The position numbers were made by a program, and so were the translations under genes. The notes under the pieces were generated by a model. The model was not told the origin of the DNA and did no database searches. It saw only the letters and a list, made by a program, of their open reading frames with translations. From positions 281,615 to 345,614 of the forward strand of contig NZ_SLZF01000009.1 in the NCBI RefSeq assembly GCF_004341515.1: a stretch of 64,000 bases of DNA, read 5' to 3'. Of the stretch, positions 26,580-33,614 are shown one piece after another (positions within the stretch are counted from its first letter, which is position 1; the number at the start of each line of letters is the position of its first letter). The DNA comes from Allobosea sp. BK604. GTDB taxonomy: Bacteria > Pseudomonadota > Alphaproteobacteria > Rhizobiales > Beijerinckiaceae.

Positions 26580-27659
26580 ATGAGCCTCATTCCTCCGAGC
26601 CTCATCCCTCCAGGCGCGATCGATTGCGACGTGCATCCGGCGGTGCCGGACCTGCGGGCGCTGTTTCCCTATCTCAACAATCACTGGCGCGATCAGGTCG
26701 TCCAGCGCGGCATGGGCGATCTCGAGACGATCAGCTACCCGCCGAATGCCCCGCTCTCGGCCCGCAGCGACTGGCGCCCGGCCAGCGGCAAACCCGCGTC
26801 AAGCGTCGCGCAGATGCGCGAGCATATCCTCGATCCCTGGCAGATCCGCACCGCGATCCTGAACCCGCTCTACGGCGTCCACCTGCTGTTCAGCGAGGAT
26901 ATGGCGGCCGCCTTCACCAGCGCGCTGAACGACTGGGTCCGGCATGAATGGCTCGACCGGGACGAGCGGCTGCGCGCCTCCATCGTCGTGCCCTTGCAGA
27001 ATGTCGACATGGCCGTCGCCGAGATCGAGCGCTGCGCCAGCGACCGGCGTTTCGTGCAGGTGCTGGTGATGGCCCTGGGCGAGACCCCGCTGGGACGGCG
27101 GCATTTCTGGCCTATCTATGCCGCCGCCGCCCGCCATGGCCTGCCGCTCGGCATCCATCCCGGCAGCAGCTATCGCCATCCGGTGACGCCGACCGGCTGG
27201 CCGTCCTATTTCACCGAGGATTATGCGGCACAATCGCTCGCCCTGCAGAACCAGCTCACCAGCCTGATCACCGAGGGGGTCTTCCAGAAATTCCCGGACC
27301 TGACGGTCGTCCTGCTCGAATCCGGCTTCACCTGGCTGCCGGGCTATCTCTGGCGCTTGACGAAATTCTGGCGCGGCCTGCGCCTGGAGGTGCCCTGGGT
27401 CAACGTCTCGCCGACGGAGCTCGTGCGCGAACGGGTCCGCTTCACGCTCCAGCCCCTGGACGCGCCGCCCACCGCCGCCGATCTCGAGGCGCTGCTGCGC
27501 CATGTCGACAGCGACAAGATGCTGCTCTTCTCCAGCGACTATCCGCATTGGCAGTTCGACGGCGACGAGGCGATCCCGGCGGGCTTGCCGGCGCAGTCGC
27601 TGCAGCGGATCCTCGTCGACAATCCCATGGATACCTATCCGCGCCTCGGGGAGCCATGA
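26580..27659 (+). CDS. amidohydrolase family protein (ACMSD-like TIM barrel), first paralogue
   Basis: A 359-residue metal-dependent hydrolase or decarboxylase of the amidohydrolase 2 family, which includes ACMSD and other nonhydrolytic decarboxylases. The N-terminal metal strand reads IDCDVHPAVPDL, so only one histidine of the usual HxH pair is seen. Other family landmarks are GLPLGIHPGSS, LLESGFTWLP and the C-terminal metal aspartate in LLFSSDYPHW. The ATG at 26580 is chosen over upstream in-frame ATGs because it opens just before the conserved domain. It is followed 1 bp later by a paralogue of similar length. Confidence 0.88.
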   Translation: MSLIPPSLIPPGAIDCDVHPAVPDLRALFPYLNNHWRDQVVQRGMGDLETISYPPNAPLSARSDWRPASGKPASSVAQMREHILDPWQIRTAILNPLYGVHLLFSEDMAAAFTSALNDWVRHEWLDRDERLRASIVVPLQNVDMAVAEIERCASDRRFVQVLVMALGETPLGRRHFWPIYAAAARHGLPLGIHPGSSYRHPVTPTGWPSYFTEDYAAQSLALQNQLTSLITEGVFQKFPDLTVVLLESGFTWLPGYLWRLTKFWRGLRLEVPWVNVSPTELVRERVRFTLQPLDAPPTAADLEALLRHVDSDKMLLFSSDYPHWQFDGDEAIPAGLPAQSLQRILVDNPMDTYPRLGEP

Positions 27660-27660
27660 C

Positions 27661-28758
27661 ATGAACGCCCAGAACCCCAGCGCCGTGCAGAAGCCGCAGG
27701 CGGCGATGATCGCCGATTGCGACATCCACCCGATCTGGAACAAGCCCAAGGATCTCTACCCCTACCTGTCGCGGCGCTGGCAGGAGCATATCGAGACCTT
27801 CGGGCTGAGCCATCGCCATGGCTGGCAGACCGGCACGCCCTACCCCAAGGGCAATGCCTCGGGCTATCGCAACGATGCCTGGCCGGAGGATGGCGGCAAG
27901 CCGGGGAGCGACTTCAACCTGCTGAAGCGCGACCTGCTGGATGCCAACAATATCGAGCTCGGCATCCTCAACGCAACCGGAGCCAACGGCCAGGGCTTCC
28001 AGAACCTCGAATGCGCAGCGGCCTATTGCACGGCGGTCAATGACTGGCTGATCGAGGAATGGACCGCGAAGGATCCGCGGCTCAAGGCCTCGATCATCGT
28101 CTCCTATGAGGATGCGCCGGCAGCCGTCGCCGAGATCGAGCGGCGGGCCGGCGACGAGCGCTTCGCCCAGGTGATGCTGCTCAGCCGGACCGCCGAACCG
28201 CTGGGACGGCGGCGCTACTGGCCGATCTACGAGGCGGCCGAGCGCCACGGCCTGCCGATCGGCATCCATGCCTTCGGCTTCGGCGGCTATCCGATCACCG
28301 GCGGCGGCTGGCCGTCCTACTATATCGAGGAGATGGTCGGGCACTCCCCGGCCTGCCAGGCGCTGCTGACCAGCCTGATCGTCGAAGGCGTCTTCGCCCG
28401 GTTCCCGAAGCTGCGCGTCGTGCTGATCGAGGCCGGCTTCGCCTGGCTCCCGGCGCTCGGCTGGCGCCTCGACAAGCTCTGGAAGACGCTGAAGGCGGAG
28501 ACGCCGGCGCTGACCCGGAAGCCGTCCGAATACATCCGCGACCATATCTGGATCACCAGCCAGCCGATGGAGGAGCCGCAGCCGCGCGAGCAGCTCCTCG
28601 ACACGATGGACTGGATCGGCTGGGACCGGCTGCTCTTCGCCACCGACTATCCGCACTGGGACTATGACGACCCGGCGCATTCGCTGGCGCTGAGGATCTC
28701 GGACGAGAACCGCCGCAACTTCTTCCGCAACAACGCGCGCGAGGTCTATGGTCGATGA
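27661..28758 (+). CDS. amidohydrolase family protein (ACMSD-like TIM barrel), second paralogue
   Basis: A 365-residue paralogue of the preceding gene. Matching landmarks are IADCDIHPIWNKP, GLPIGIHAFGFGG, VVLIEAGFAWLPALGWRLDK and LLFATDYPHWDYDD. Similar lengths and motif order imply gene duplication, and the two may form a heteromer or act on successive intermediates. It begins 1 bp after the previous stop and overlaps the Rieske gene downstream by 4 nt. Catalysis is probably hydrolysis or decarboxylation at a metal centre; the substrate is unknown. Confidence 0.88.
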   Translation: MNAQNPSAVQKPQAAMIADCDIHPIWNKPKDLYPYLSRRWQEHIETFGLSHRHGWQTGTPYPKGNASGYRNDAWPEDGGKPGSDFNLLKRDLLDANNIELGILNATGANGQGFQNLECAAAYCTAVNDWLIEEWTAKDPRLKASIIVSYEDAPAAVAEIERRAGDERFAQVMLLSRTAEPLGRRRYWPIYEAAERHGLPIGIHAFGFGGYPITGGGWPSYYIEEMVGHSPACQALLTSLIVEGVFARFPKLRVVLIEAGFAWLPALGWRLDKLWKTLKAETPALTRKPSEYIRDHIWITSQPMEEPQPREQLLDTMDWIGWDRLLFATDYPHWDYDDPAHSLALRISDENRRNFFRNNAREVYGR

Positions 28759-29168
28759 GCCGGCACGTCGTTTCGTCGGTCGATGATTTTCCTCCGGGGA
28801 CGCGCAGGCTGATCACCGTCAAGGGCAGGCCGATCGTCGTCTTCAATATCGAGGGCGAGTATTTCGCGCTGCTCAATCGCTGCCCGCACCAGCAGGCGAG
28901 CCTGTTCCACGGCACCCTCACCGGGCTCGTGGCCTCCTCGGAGCCCGGCTGCTACAAGTTCGAGCGCGAGGGCGAGATCCTGCGCTGCCCCTGGCATGGC
29001 TGGGAGTTCGACATTCGAACCGGCCAGTCCTATTGCGACCCCTCGAAGATCCAGGCCAAGAGCTACAAGATCGAGATCGAGGACGGCGCCAGCGTGGTCA
29101 AGGGGCCGTATATCGCCGAGACATTCTCGATCGTCGTCGAAGAGAACTACGTCGTTCTCGAACTTTGA
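28755..29168 (+). CDS. Rieske [2Fe-2S] protein
   Basis: A 137-residue Rieske protein. Ligand pairs are CPH in LNRCPHQQASLFHG and CPWH in LRCPWHGWEFDIRTGQ. The insert between the two halves is longer than in the 19001 ferredoxin and includes SSEPGCYKFEREGE. This spacing resembles the N-terminal Rieske domain of oxygenase alpha subunits, but the catalytic mononuclear-iron domain is absent. It is third of the amidohydrolase operon, coupled by a 4-nt overlap. It could be a ferredoxin or a stand-alone module of a split oxygenase. Confidence 0.88.
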   Translation: MSRHVVSSVDDFPPGTRRLITVKGRPIVVFNIEGEYFALLNRCPHQQASLFHGTLTGLVASSEPGCYKFEREGEILRCPWHGWEFDIRTGQSYCDPSKIQAKSYKIEIEDGASVVKGPYIAETFSIVVEENYVVLEL

Positions 29169-29199
29169 GCGCTCCGCGAGCCAGGCTCAGCGTTGGCTC

Positions 29200-29246
29200 G
29201 AGCATTTTCGAGCGAATTGGATCCCGGTTCGCGTGAAGAAAATGCG
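29200..29246. repeat. partial REP family A element
   Basis: GAGCATTTTCGAGCGAATTGG then GTTCGCGTGAAGAAAATGC: the first, double-stem half of family A, without the second half. It follows the Rieske gene. Confidence 0.8.
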
Positions 29247-29292
29247 CCAGTACTCCAGCACCCGACCTAGGTAGCCCAATTGAGCCGGTCAT

Positions 29293-29313
29293 CGGGACGT
29301 CATCGACGTCCCG
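29293..29313. terminator. hairpin between Rieske gene and acetyltransferase
   Basis: CGGGACGTC-ATC-GACGTCCCG is a perfect 9-bp stem with a 3-nt loop in the convergent intergenic region. A terminator role is likely; there is no T tract. Confidence 0.45.
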
Positions 29314-29327
29314 GAGGCCGATCCATT

Positions 29328-29431
29328 AGAGCATTTTCGAGCGAAGTGGGTACCGGTTCGCGTGAAGAAAATGCGTTAAAACAAAGGGATAGAGCATCTC
29401 CGCGATTCGGAGAAACGCGGAAATGCTCTAG
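29328..29431. repeat. full REP family A element
   Basis: A complete copy of about 104 bp, from AGAGCATTTTCGAGCGAAG to ACGCGGAAATGCTCTAG. The final CTA supplies the stop codon (TAG) of the acetyltransferase gene on the other strand. Confidence 0.85.
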
Positions 29432-30024
29432 CTTGTGGCGTGCCGCGGCGGGCGCAGCATCGGCGTCAGGACCGGCGACGATCCAGCCTGGATGGTTCCG
29501 AGGATCTCGAACCCGTGCCGCTGGTAGAGCGGGATGTTCCGTGGGTTCGAGGATTCCAGATAGGCTGCGGCGCCGTCGCGGTCGCAGCGCGCGAGCGCGT
29601 GGCGCATGAGCGCGCTGCCGATGCCCTGGCCCTGCCGCGTCGGATCGGTGCCGATCAGCGGCAGATACCAATGCGGCGCCTCAGGATGATAGCGCGCCAT
29701 GCCATCGAATATCGCCTCGACCTCGGACAGGATCGCCGGATCGGCATTGTCCCGGATGAGGCGAGCGAGCGTCTCGGTGTCGGGCTCCACGCCGGGCGGC
29801 AGCCACATCGCCGCGCCGCCGAAATCCTCGCTGACATCGGCGCTGTCGCTGTCATAGGCGGCGGCGCCGAAGGCGCAGATCAGCGCGGGCATCACGGCGA
29901 GATAGGTCTTCGCGCCCCGCAATGACCAGCGCGCCATCGGATCGGTCGCGAAGGCAAGCGCGATGACCGCGGACACGGCGCCCTCCTCGTCGCGGGATGC
30001 GGCGCGCACGGCAATCGATGTCAT
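29428..30024 (-). CDS. GNAT-family N-acetyltransferase
   Basis: A 198-residue GNAT acetyltransferase. The acetyl-CoA pyrophosphate loop is TRQGQGIGSALMRHAL, with YLPLIGTDP as the preceding strand and NIPLYQRHGFEILG as the C-terminal strand. Acceptor substrates in this family range from antibiotics to amino acids and protein N-termini and cannot be predicted. The ATG at 30024 is the start before the conserved domain. Its stop codon lies inside a REP element. Confidence 0.88.
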   Translation of the reverse strand: MTSIAVRAASRDEEGAVSAVIALAFATDPMARWSLRGAKTYLAVMPALICAFGAAAYDSDSADVSEDFGGAAMWLPPGVEPDTETLARLIRDNADPAILSEVEAIFDGMARYHPEAPHWYLPLIGTDPTRQGQGIGSALMRHALARCDRDGAAAYLESSNPRNIPLYQRHGFEILGTIQAGSSPVLTPMLRPPRHATS

Positions 30025-30046
30025 GAGGTCACCGGGACCGGCCCGA

Positions 30047-30403
30047 TCATTCGAATTCCTGTCCAATGATATGGGTGATGCGCCGGGTCGGCGGCTGGAC
30101 CATGCTGACGCCCTCGCCTGTCGCGGCGGCGCGGAGATCACCGCCAATCCGGATGGCGTTCAAAGAGCTCGCCGACAAAGTCCGCCCAAGGCTTGCACTG
30201 GGATAGGACATCGGCACGAGCGAGACCTCGTCCATGCGCTCGTGCGAGAGCGCGCACCCCAAATGGTCGGGTGCCGCCAAAGCGACGGCTGTCGTCGCTG
30301 TTCCTGGGGCTCGGGGATCAAGCGCAGCCCGGTCGGACGGAGCCGAGGCAAAGCTGGTCTGAGCGGCGAGAACGATGGCCCCAACGGCAGTGACCCATTT
30401 CAT
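30047..30403 (-). CDS. small exported protein of unknown function
   Basis: A 118-residue protein with a clear Sec signal peptide: MKWVTAVGAIVLAAQTSFAS, cleavage after FASA or nearby. A strong GGAGGG lies 7 nt before the ATG at 30403, which decides the start. The mature part has no recognised domain, and a single cysteine is seen (GCALSHERMDE). It is upstream of the acetyltransferase on the same strand with a 22-bp gap, so the two may be co-transcribed. Confidence 0.65.
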   Translation of the reverse strand: MKWVTAVGAIVLAAQTSFASAPSDRAALDPRAPGTATTAVALAAPDHLGCALSHERMDEVSLVPMSYPSASLGRTLSASSLNAIRIGGDLRAAATGEGVSMVQPPTRRITHIIGQEFE

Positions 30404-30511
30404 GGAAAGTCCCTCCGCCACCCGACTTCAATCAACCCGGAAGGCGGGAGAGAGGTTCCCTATGGCGGAGGCTAAACGCCCTGCTTGTGCCAGTGGCACA
30501 AGTTTCCAGTC

Positions 30512-30633
30512 CCTCAGCCGACTGGAAGGGCGCCGACGTCGCGCTGAAGCTCGGCCCGACCGTGGTCGACGCCGCCCGCGCGATCGCCGGAAGCAGCGAA
30601 TTCAGGCCACTGCCGATGGGCGGCAACAGCTGA
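30512..30633 (+). pseudogene. 3' fragment of a second IclR-type regulator gene
   Basis: About 120 bp matching the last codons of the IclR gene at 18751-18869 with only about six mismatches and one 3-nt insertion. In frame it encodes the C-terminal SADWKGADVALKLGPTVVDA region and ends in a stop at 30631-30633. No upstream coding part is present, so the gene is truncated and dead. The remnant implies that a near-identical IclR paralogue once stood here. Confidence 0.88.
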
Positions 30634-30692
30634 CAAAGGCGCTGCCCGCCGGCTGCACATCATCCAATTGTGCGGTCGCAGGCGGCCCTTCC

Positions 30693-30872
30693 TCACATCG
30701 GCAGGCCATTCCCGAACATGTCCGTCTGACGCGCGGGCGCACCGACACCTGGCTGCGTATAGGCCGGCCCATCGGCCCTTCTGGCGGGAACGCTATCCTG
30801 GGTCACGCAGCCGGTTGGCCCGAGAAGAATGAACATCAAAGCGAAAGCGCGTTTCAGCACGGCGAACTCCAT
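30693..30872 (-). CDS. small lipoprotein
   Basis: A 59-residue predicted lipoprotein. A short charged start (MEFAVLKR) precedes a hydrophobic segment and a lipobox ending LLGPTGC, with the cysteine near residue 21. The remainder is Pro/Gly/Ala-rich and likely disordered. GAGG lies about 8 nt before the ATG at 30872. Entericidin-like and other tiny envelope lipoproteins have this form; no specific function can be assigned. Confidence 0.6.
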   Translation of the reverse strand: MEFAVLKRAFALMFILLGPTGCVTQDSVPARRADGPAYTQPGVGAPARQTDMFGNGLPM

Positions 30873-31016
30873 CGTTACGGCCTCGGGCTTCCCCGCAGTA
30901 TCGCACAGGCCCTGAGCCGGGAAAGCTGCTCGTTGCGACAATCTGCGCCTGCGGGCGAGCGCTCCCCGGAACCTGGCCGCAACCGCCCGGTTCTCCCTGA
31001 TCCAAGGGAGGACGCC

Positions 31017-31271
31017 ATGGCGAAACAGCCTGAGACATTAGCGACCTTTGCCGCGGCGGCCCGCGCCGGCGGCAAGAAGCCCAAGCATATCGGACTGGAG
31101 GCGACGCCCGAGACCGCTCCCTTGCCGACACGCTCGAAGGACAAGGACGTCGCCGCGACGAAAGTTCTTCGCGAGGGCGTCCTGAAAACCGATGAGGGTG
31201 CCGACGAGGCGATCGACAAACTGCCGGACCGGACACGCGTCGCCGCCAAGGTCAAGCCTGGAAAACTGTGA
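31017..31271 (+). CDS. small basic protein of unknown function
   Basis: An 84-residue hydrophilic protein, rich in Lys and Ala, starting at an ATG 5 nt after a strong GGGAGG. It has no signal peptide and no recognised domain. The composition suggests a disordered, possibly nucleic acid-associated protein, but that is only a composition argument. It converges on the AI-2E-type gene. Confidence 0.55.
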   Translation: MAKQPETLATFAAAARAGGKKPKHIGLEATPETAPLPTRSKDKDVAATKVLREGVLKTDEGADEAIDKLPDRTRVAAKVKPGKL

Positions 31272-31300
31272 GGGTGGTCGGCGCCTTCCCGCCGGACGCT

Positions 31301-33244
31301 TCATTGCCGGGCGGAGAGCGGCTGCCCGGTCGCGGCGCGCGCCTCTTCCAGGCAGAGCCGAACCGTTTCGCGCAAGGTCGTCGCGATCAGATCGACGCGG
31401 ATCATGTCCTGCAGGTCGATGGGCTCGGCTGCATCCGATCTCAGGCAGCTGAGCACGATGCGGGCGCCGGGCAGGCGCCGGCGCAGGCGGCGCACGGCGT
31501 AGCGCATATGCGCCGGGCTGGTGTCGTCGAGATAGCACAGGCAGCCCAGCGCGGCGCCTTCGGTGTCGAGCTGGGCCAGGTTCTGGGTGGAGAGCGCCCC
31601 GGCGGCCTCGATGCGCACGCCGAGCCCGTGCTTGGTCAGCAATTGCGCGAGCATCAGCGCCGCCGCCTCGTCGAGCGGTCCCTGTCCGGCGATGCACAGG
31701 ATCGGCGTCTCCGACTGGAAGGCCGGGCCGAGCTCCTCCCTGGTCAGTGTCGGCAGGTCGGCCGCGCCCTCCTCTTCATCGGTCGCATCGATTGTGGCCG
31801 CCGCCTCCGCATCGCGCGTGGCTGTGCCCTGGGGCTTGCGATCCTCATGATCCGAGAGATCGTCGACCACTTCGCGAACAGACTCCAGAATCACGTTCAG
31901 GCGCTCGGCATCGAGCGCCCCGCGCAGCACGTCGACCCGCGCCAGATGCAGCCCCTCCAGGGCGACTTCGTCGTAATAGCTCGAGAGCGAGCGCTCCTTC
32001 AGCACCTCTTCGGCCGTGTCGGCCGCCTCGGACGGATCGCCGGCGAGGATGCGCTGATAGAAGATCTCCGGCGGCGACAAGGCGGGTCGGTCGCCCAGCA
32101 GGACATCGAGGAATTCGAGCCGCTCGACATGGCGCCCGAGCACGACGAGGCAGACCGTGAGCGGCGTCGCCAGCACGAGCCCGATCGGCCCCCAGAGCCA
32201 GGTCCAGAAGGTCGCCGCCGCGACCACGGCGACCGGCGAGAGCCCGGTCGAGCGGCCATAGACCAGCGGTTCGACGACATGGGCGGCGACCGGCTCGGCG
32301 ATCAGGAACAGCGCGGCGGTCCAGAGCAGCATCGACCAGCCGGGATCGACCGCAATCGTCAGGGCGAGCGGGAAAGCGGCCGAGATGATCGCCCCGATAT
32401 AGGGAATGAAGCGCAGGATCGCCGTCAGGATCCCCCATAGCAGCGGGCTCGGCACGCCGATCGCCCAGAGCCCGAGCCCGATCACCAGGCCGAACCCGGC
32501 ATTGAGGGCGAGCTGCGTCAGGAACAGGCGGCTGAGGCGCGCCGCCGCGTCATCGAGCGCGGCGGTGGTCTTCTGCAGGTCATGGGTGCCGGCGAGCCGG
32601 ATGAAGCGGTTTCGCAGGTCCTCGCGCTGCAGCAGGATGAAGATCACGAAGATGACGACGATCCCCGTCGTGGTCAGCGGCTGGATCAGGGGCGTGATGA
32701 AGGCCGCCAGCGTATGCAGGGCGCCGGGATCGGGCTCGCGCACCTCGACCGGGATCGGCCGGCCCATGGGATCCGCCGGCTCCTTGAGCGAGGGCTGGTC
32801 CGGATCGGGGCGCGGCCTGTCGAGTTCCTTGCCGAGATCCTGCAGCATCCCGGCGGCGCGTTCGAGCGCGCTGGTTCCGGCCGCCGATCCGCGCAGCGAG
32901 GTGATCTTGTCGCGAATGGTCAGCTGGTAGCGCGGCAGATCGGCCGCCAGCTGGTTGACCTGGCTCATCATCAGCAGGGCCAGCAGCCCGATCGCCGCGA
33001 AGGCGACGATGACCACACCGACCACGGCCACGGCACGCGGGACCCGGACGCGCCTGAGCAGGCGGATGGCCGGGGCGAGGACGAAGCTGAGCAGGACCGC
33101 GAGCGCGACCGGGACGAACACCTCCCGGCCGATATAGAGCGTCCAGACGATCAGCGTCACCAGCGCCAGCGGGCCGAACCCGGCCGTGGACAGCGCAGGA
33201 CCAGGCCTGCCAGGCTGCGAGGGCGGAACGGCGAGCTTTGTCAT
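31301..33244 (-). CDS. AI-2E/PerM-family membrane protein with long C-terminal extension
   Basis: A 647-residue inner-membrane protein. Residues from about 20 to 390 carry the AI-2E transporter (UPF0118/PerM) fold: paired N-terminal hydrophobic segments, then LLWGILTAILRFIPYIGAII and FWTWLWGPIGLVLATPLTVC, which hold the family's conserved FIPYIG and GP.G core. About 250 residues follow that are not part of ordinary members (usually 340-400 residues). They end in an alpha/beta domain (ILCIAGQGPLDEAAALML, then ARIVLSCLRSD) suggestive of a cobalamin-binding-like or phosphotransfer-like fold. Transport of an osmolyte or signalling molecule is possible. Confidence 0.88.
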   Translation of the reverse strand: MTKLAVPPSQPGRPGPALSTAGFGPLALVTLIVWTLYIGREVFVPVALAVLLSFVLAPAIRLLRRVRVPRAVAVVGVVIVAFAAIGLLALLMMSQVNQLAADLPRYQLTIRDKITSLRGSAAGTSALERAAGMLQDLGKELDRPRPDPDQPSLKEPADPMGRPIPVEVREPDPGALHTLAAFITPLIQPLTTTGIVVIFVIFILLQREDLRNRFIRLAGTHDLQKTTAALDDAAARLSRLFLTQLALNAGFGLVIGLGLWAIGVPSPLLWGILTAILRFIPYIGAIISAAFPLALTIAVDPGWSMLLWTAALFLIAEPVAAHVVEPLVYGRSTGLSPVAVVAAATFWTWLWGPIGLVLATPLTVCLVVLGRHVERLEFLDVLLGDRPALSPPEIFYQRILAGDPSEAADTAEEVLKERSLSSYYDEVALEGLHLARVDVLRGALDAERLNVILESVREVVDDLSDHEDRKPQGTATRDAEAAATIDATDEEEGAADLPTLTREELGPAFQSETPILCIAGQGPLDEAAALMLAQLLTKHGLGVRIEAAGALSTQNLAQLDTEGAALGCLCYLDDTSPAHMRYAVRRLRRRLPGARIVLSCLRSDAAEPIDLQDMIRVDLIATTLRETVRLCLEEARAATGQPLSARQ

Positions 33245-33614
33245 GCAGGGACTCCACCTCCGCTTACCAGGTTACAGGTCTCGGGCCTCGTCTGAACGGC
33301 GGTGGCTTGCGCTTGTTCCTCAGGGATGTGGGGAGTGATGCGTCGAGCGGGTGGTGGGATTGGTTCGGGGTGCTGTCAGCGGGCGGGATCGACCGTCCCT
33401 GCCGCCTGTGCCGCCCGGCTGCGACGTCATCGAGCGCGGGAACATCCCGCCCTGCCGGCTATGTCGTCATCGGCTGAAAACGCTCCGCCCCCGCCCGCAC
33501 TGCGGGGGATCGCGAGTGCCCTTGCCATTGCCATTGCCAAGGCCTCAGATCACAGGGGCTGCAGCGAGTTTCACCCTGATTTGCAACCAGTGCACGGTCG
33601 GTGGTCACGCGGGG
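33245..33614. other. intergenic stretch without a recognised gene
   Basis: 370 bp between the AI-2E-type gene and the defence operon. I see no supported coding region, repeat or RNA gene. It marks the left boundary of a region with more AT-rich codons (33615-43009), consistent with an acquired island. Confidence 0.6.
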
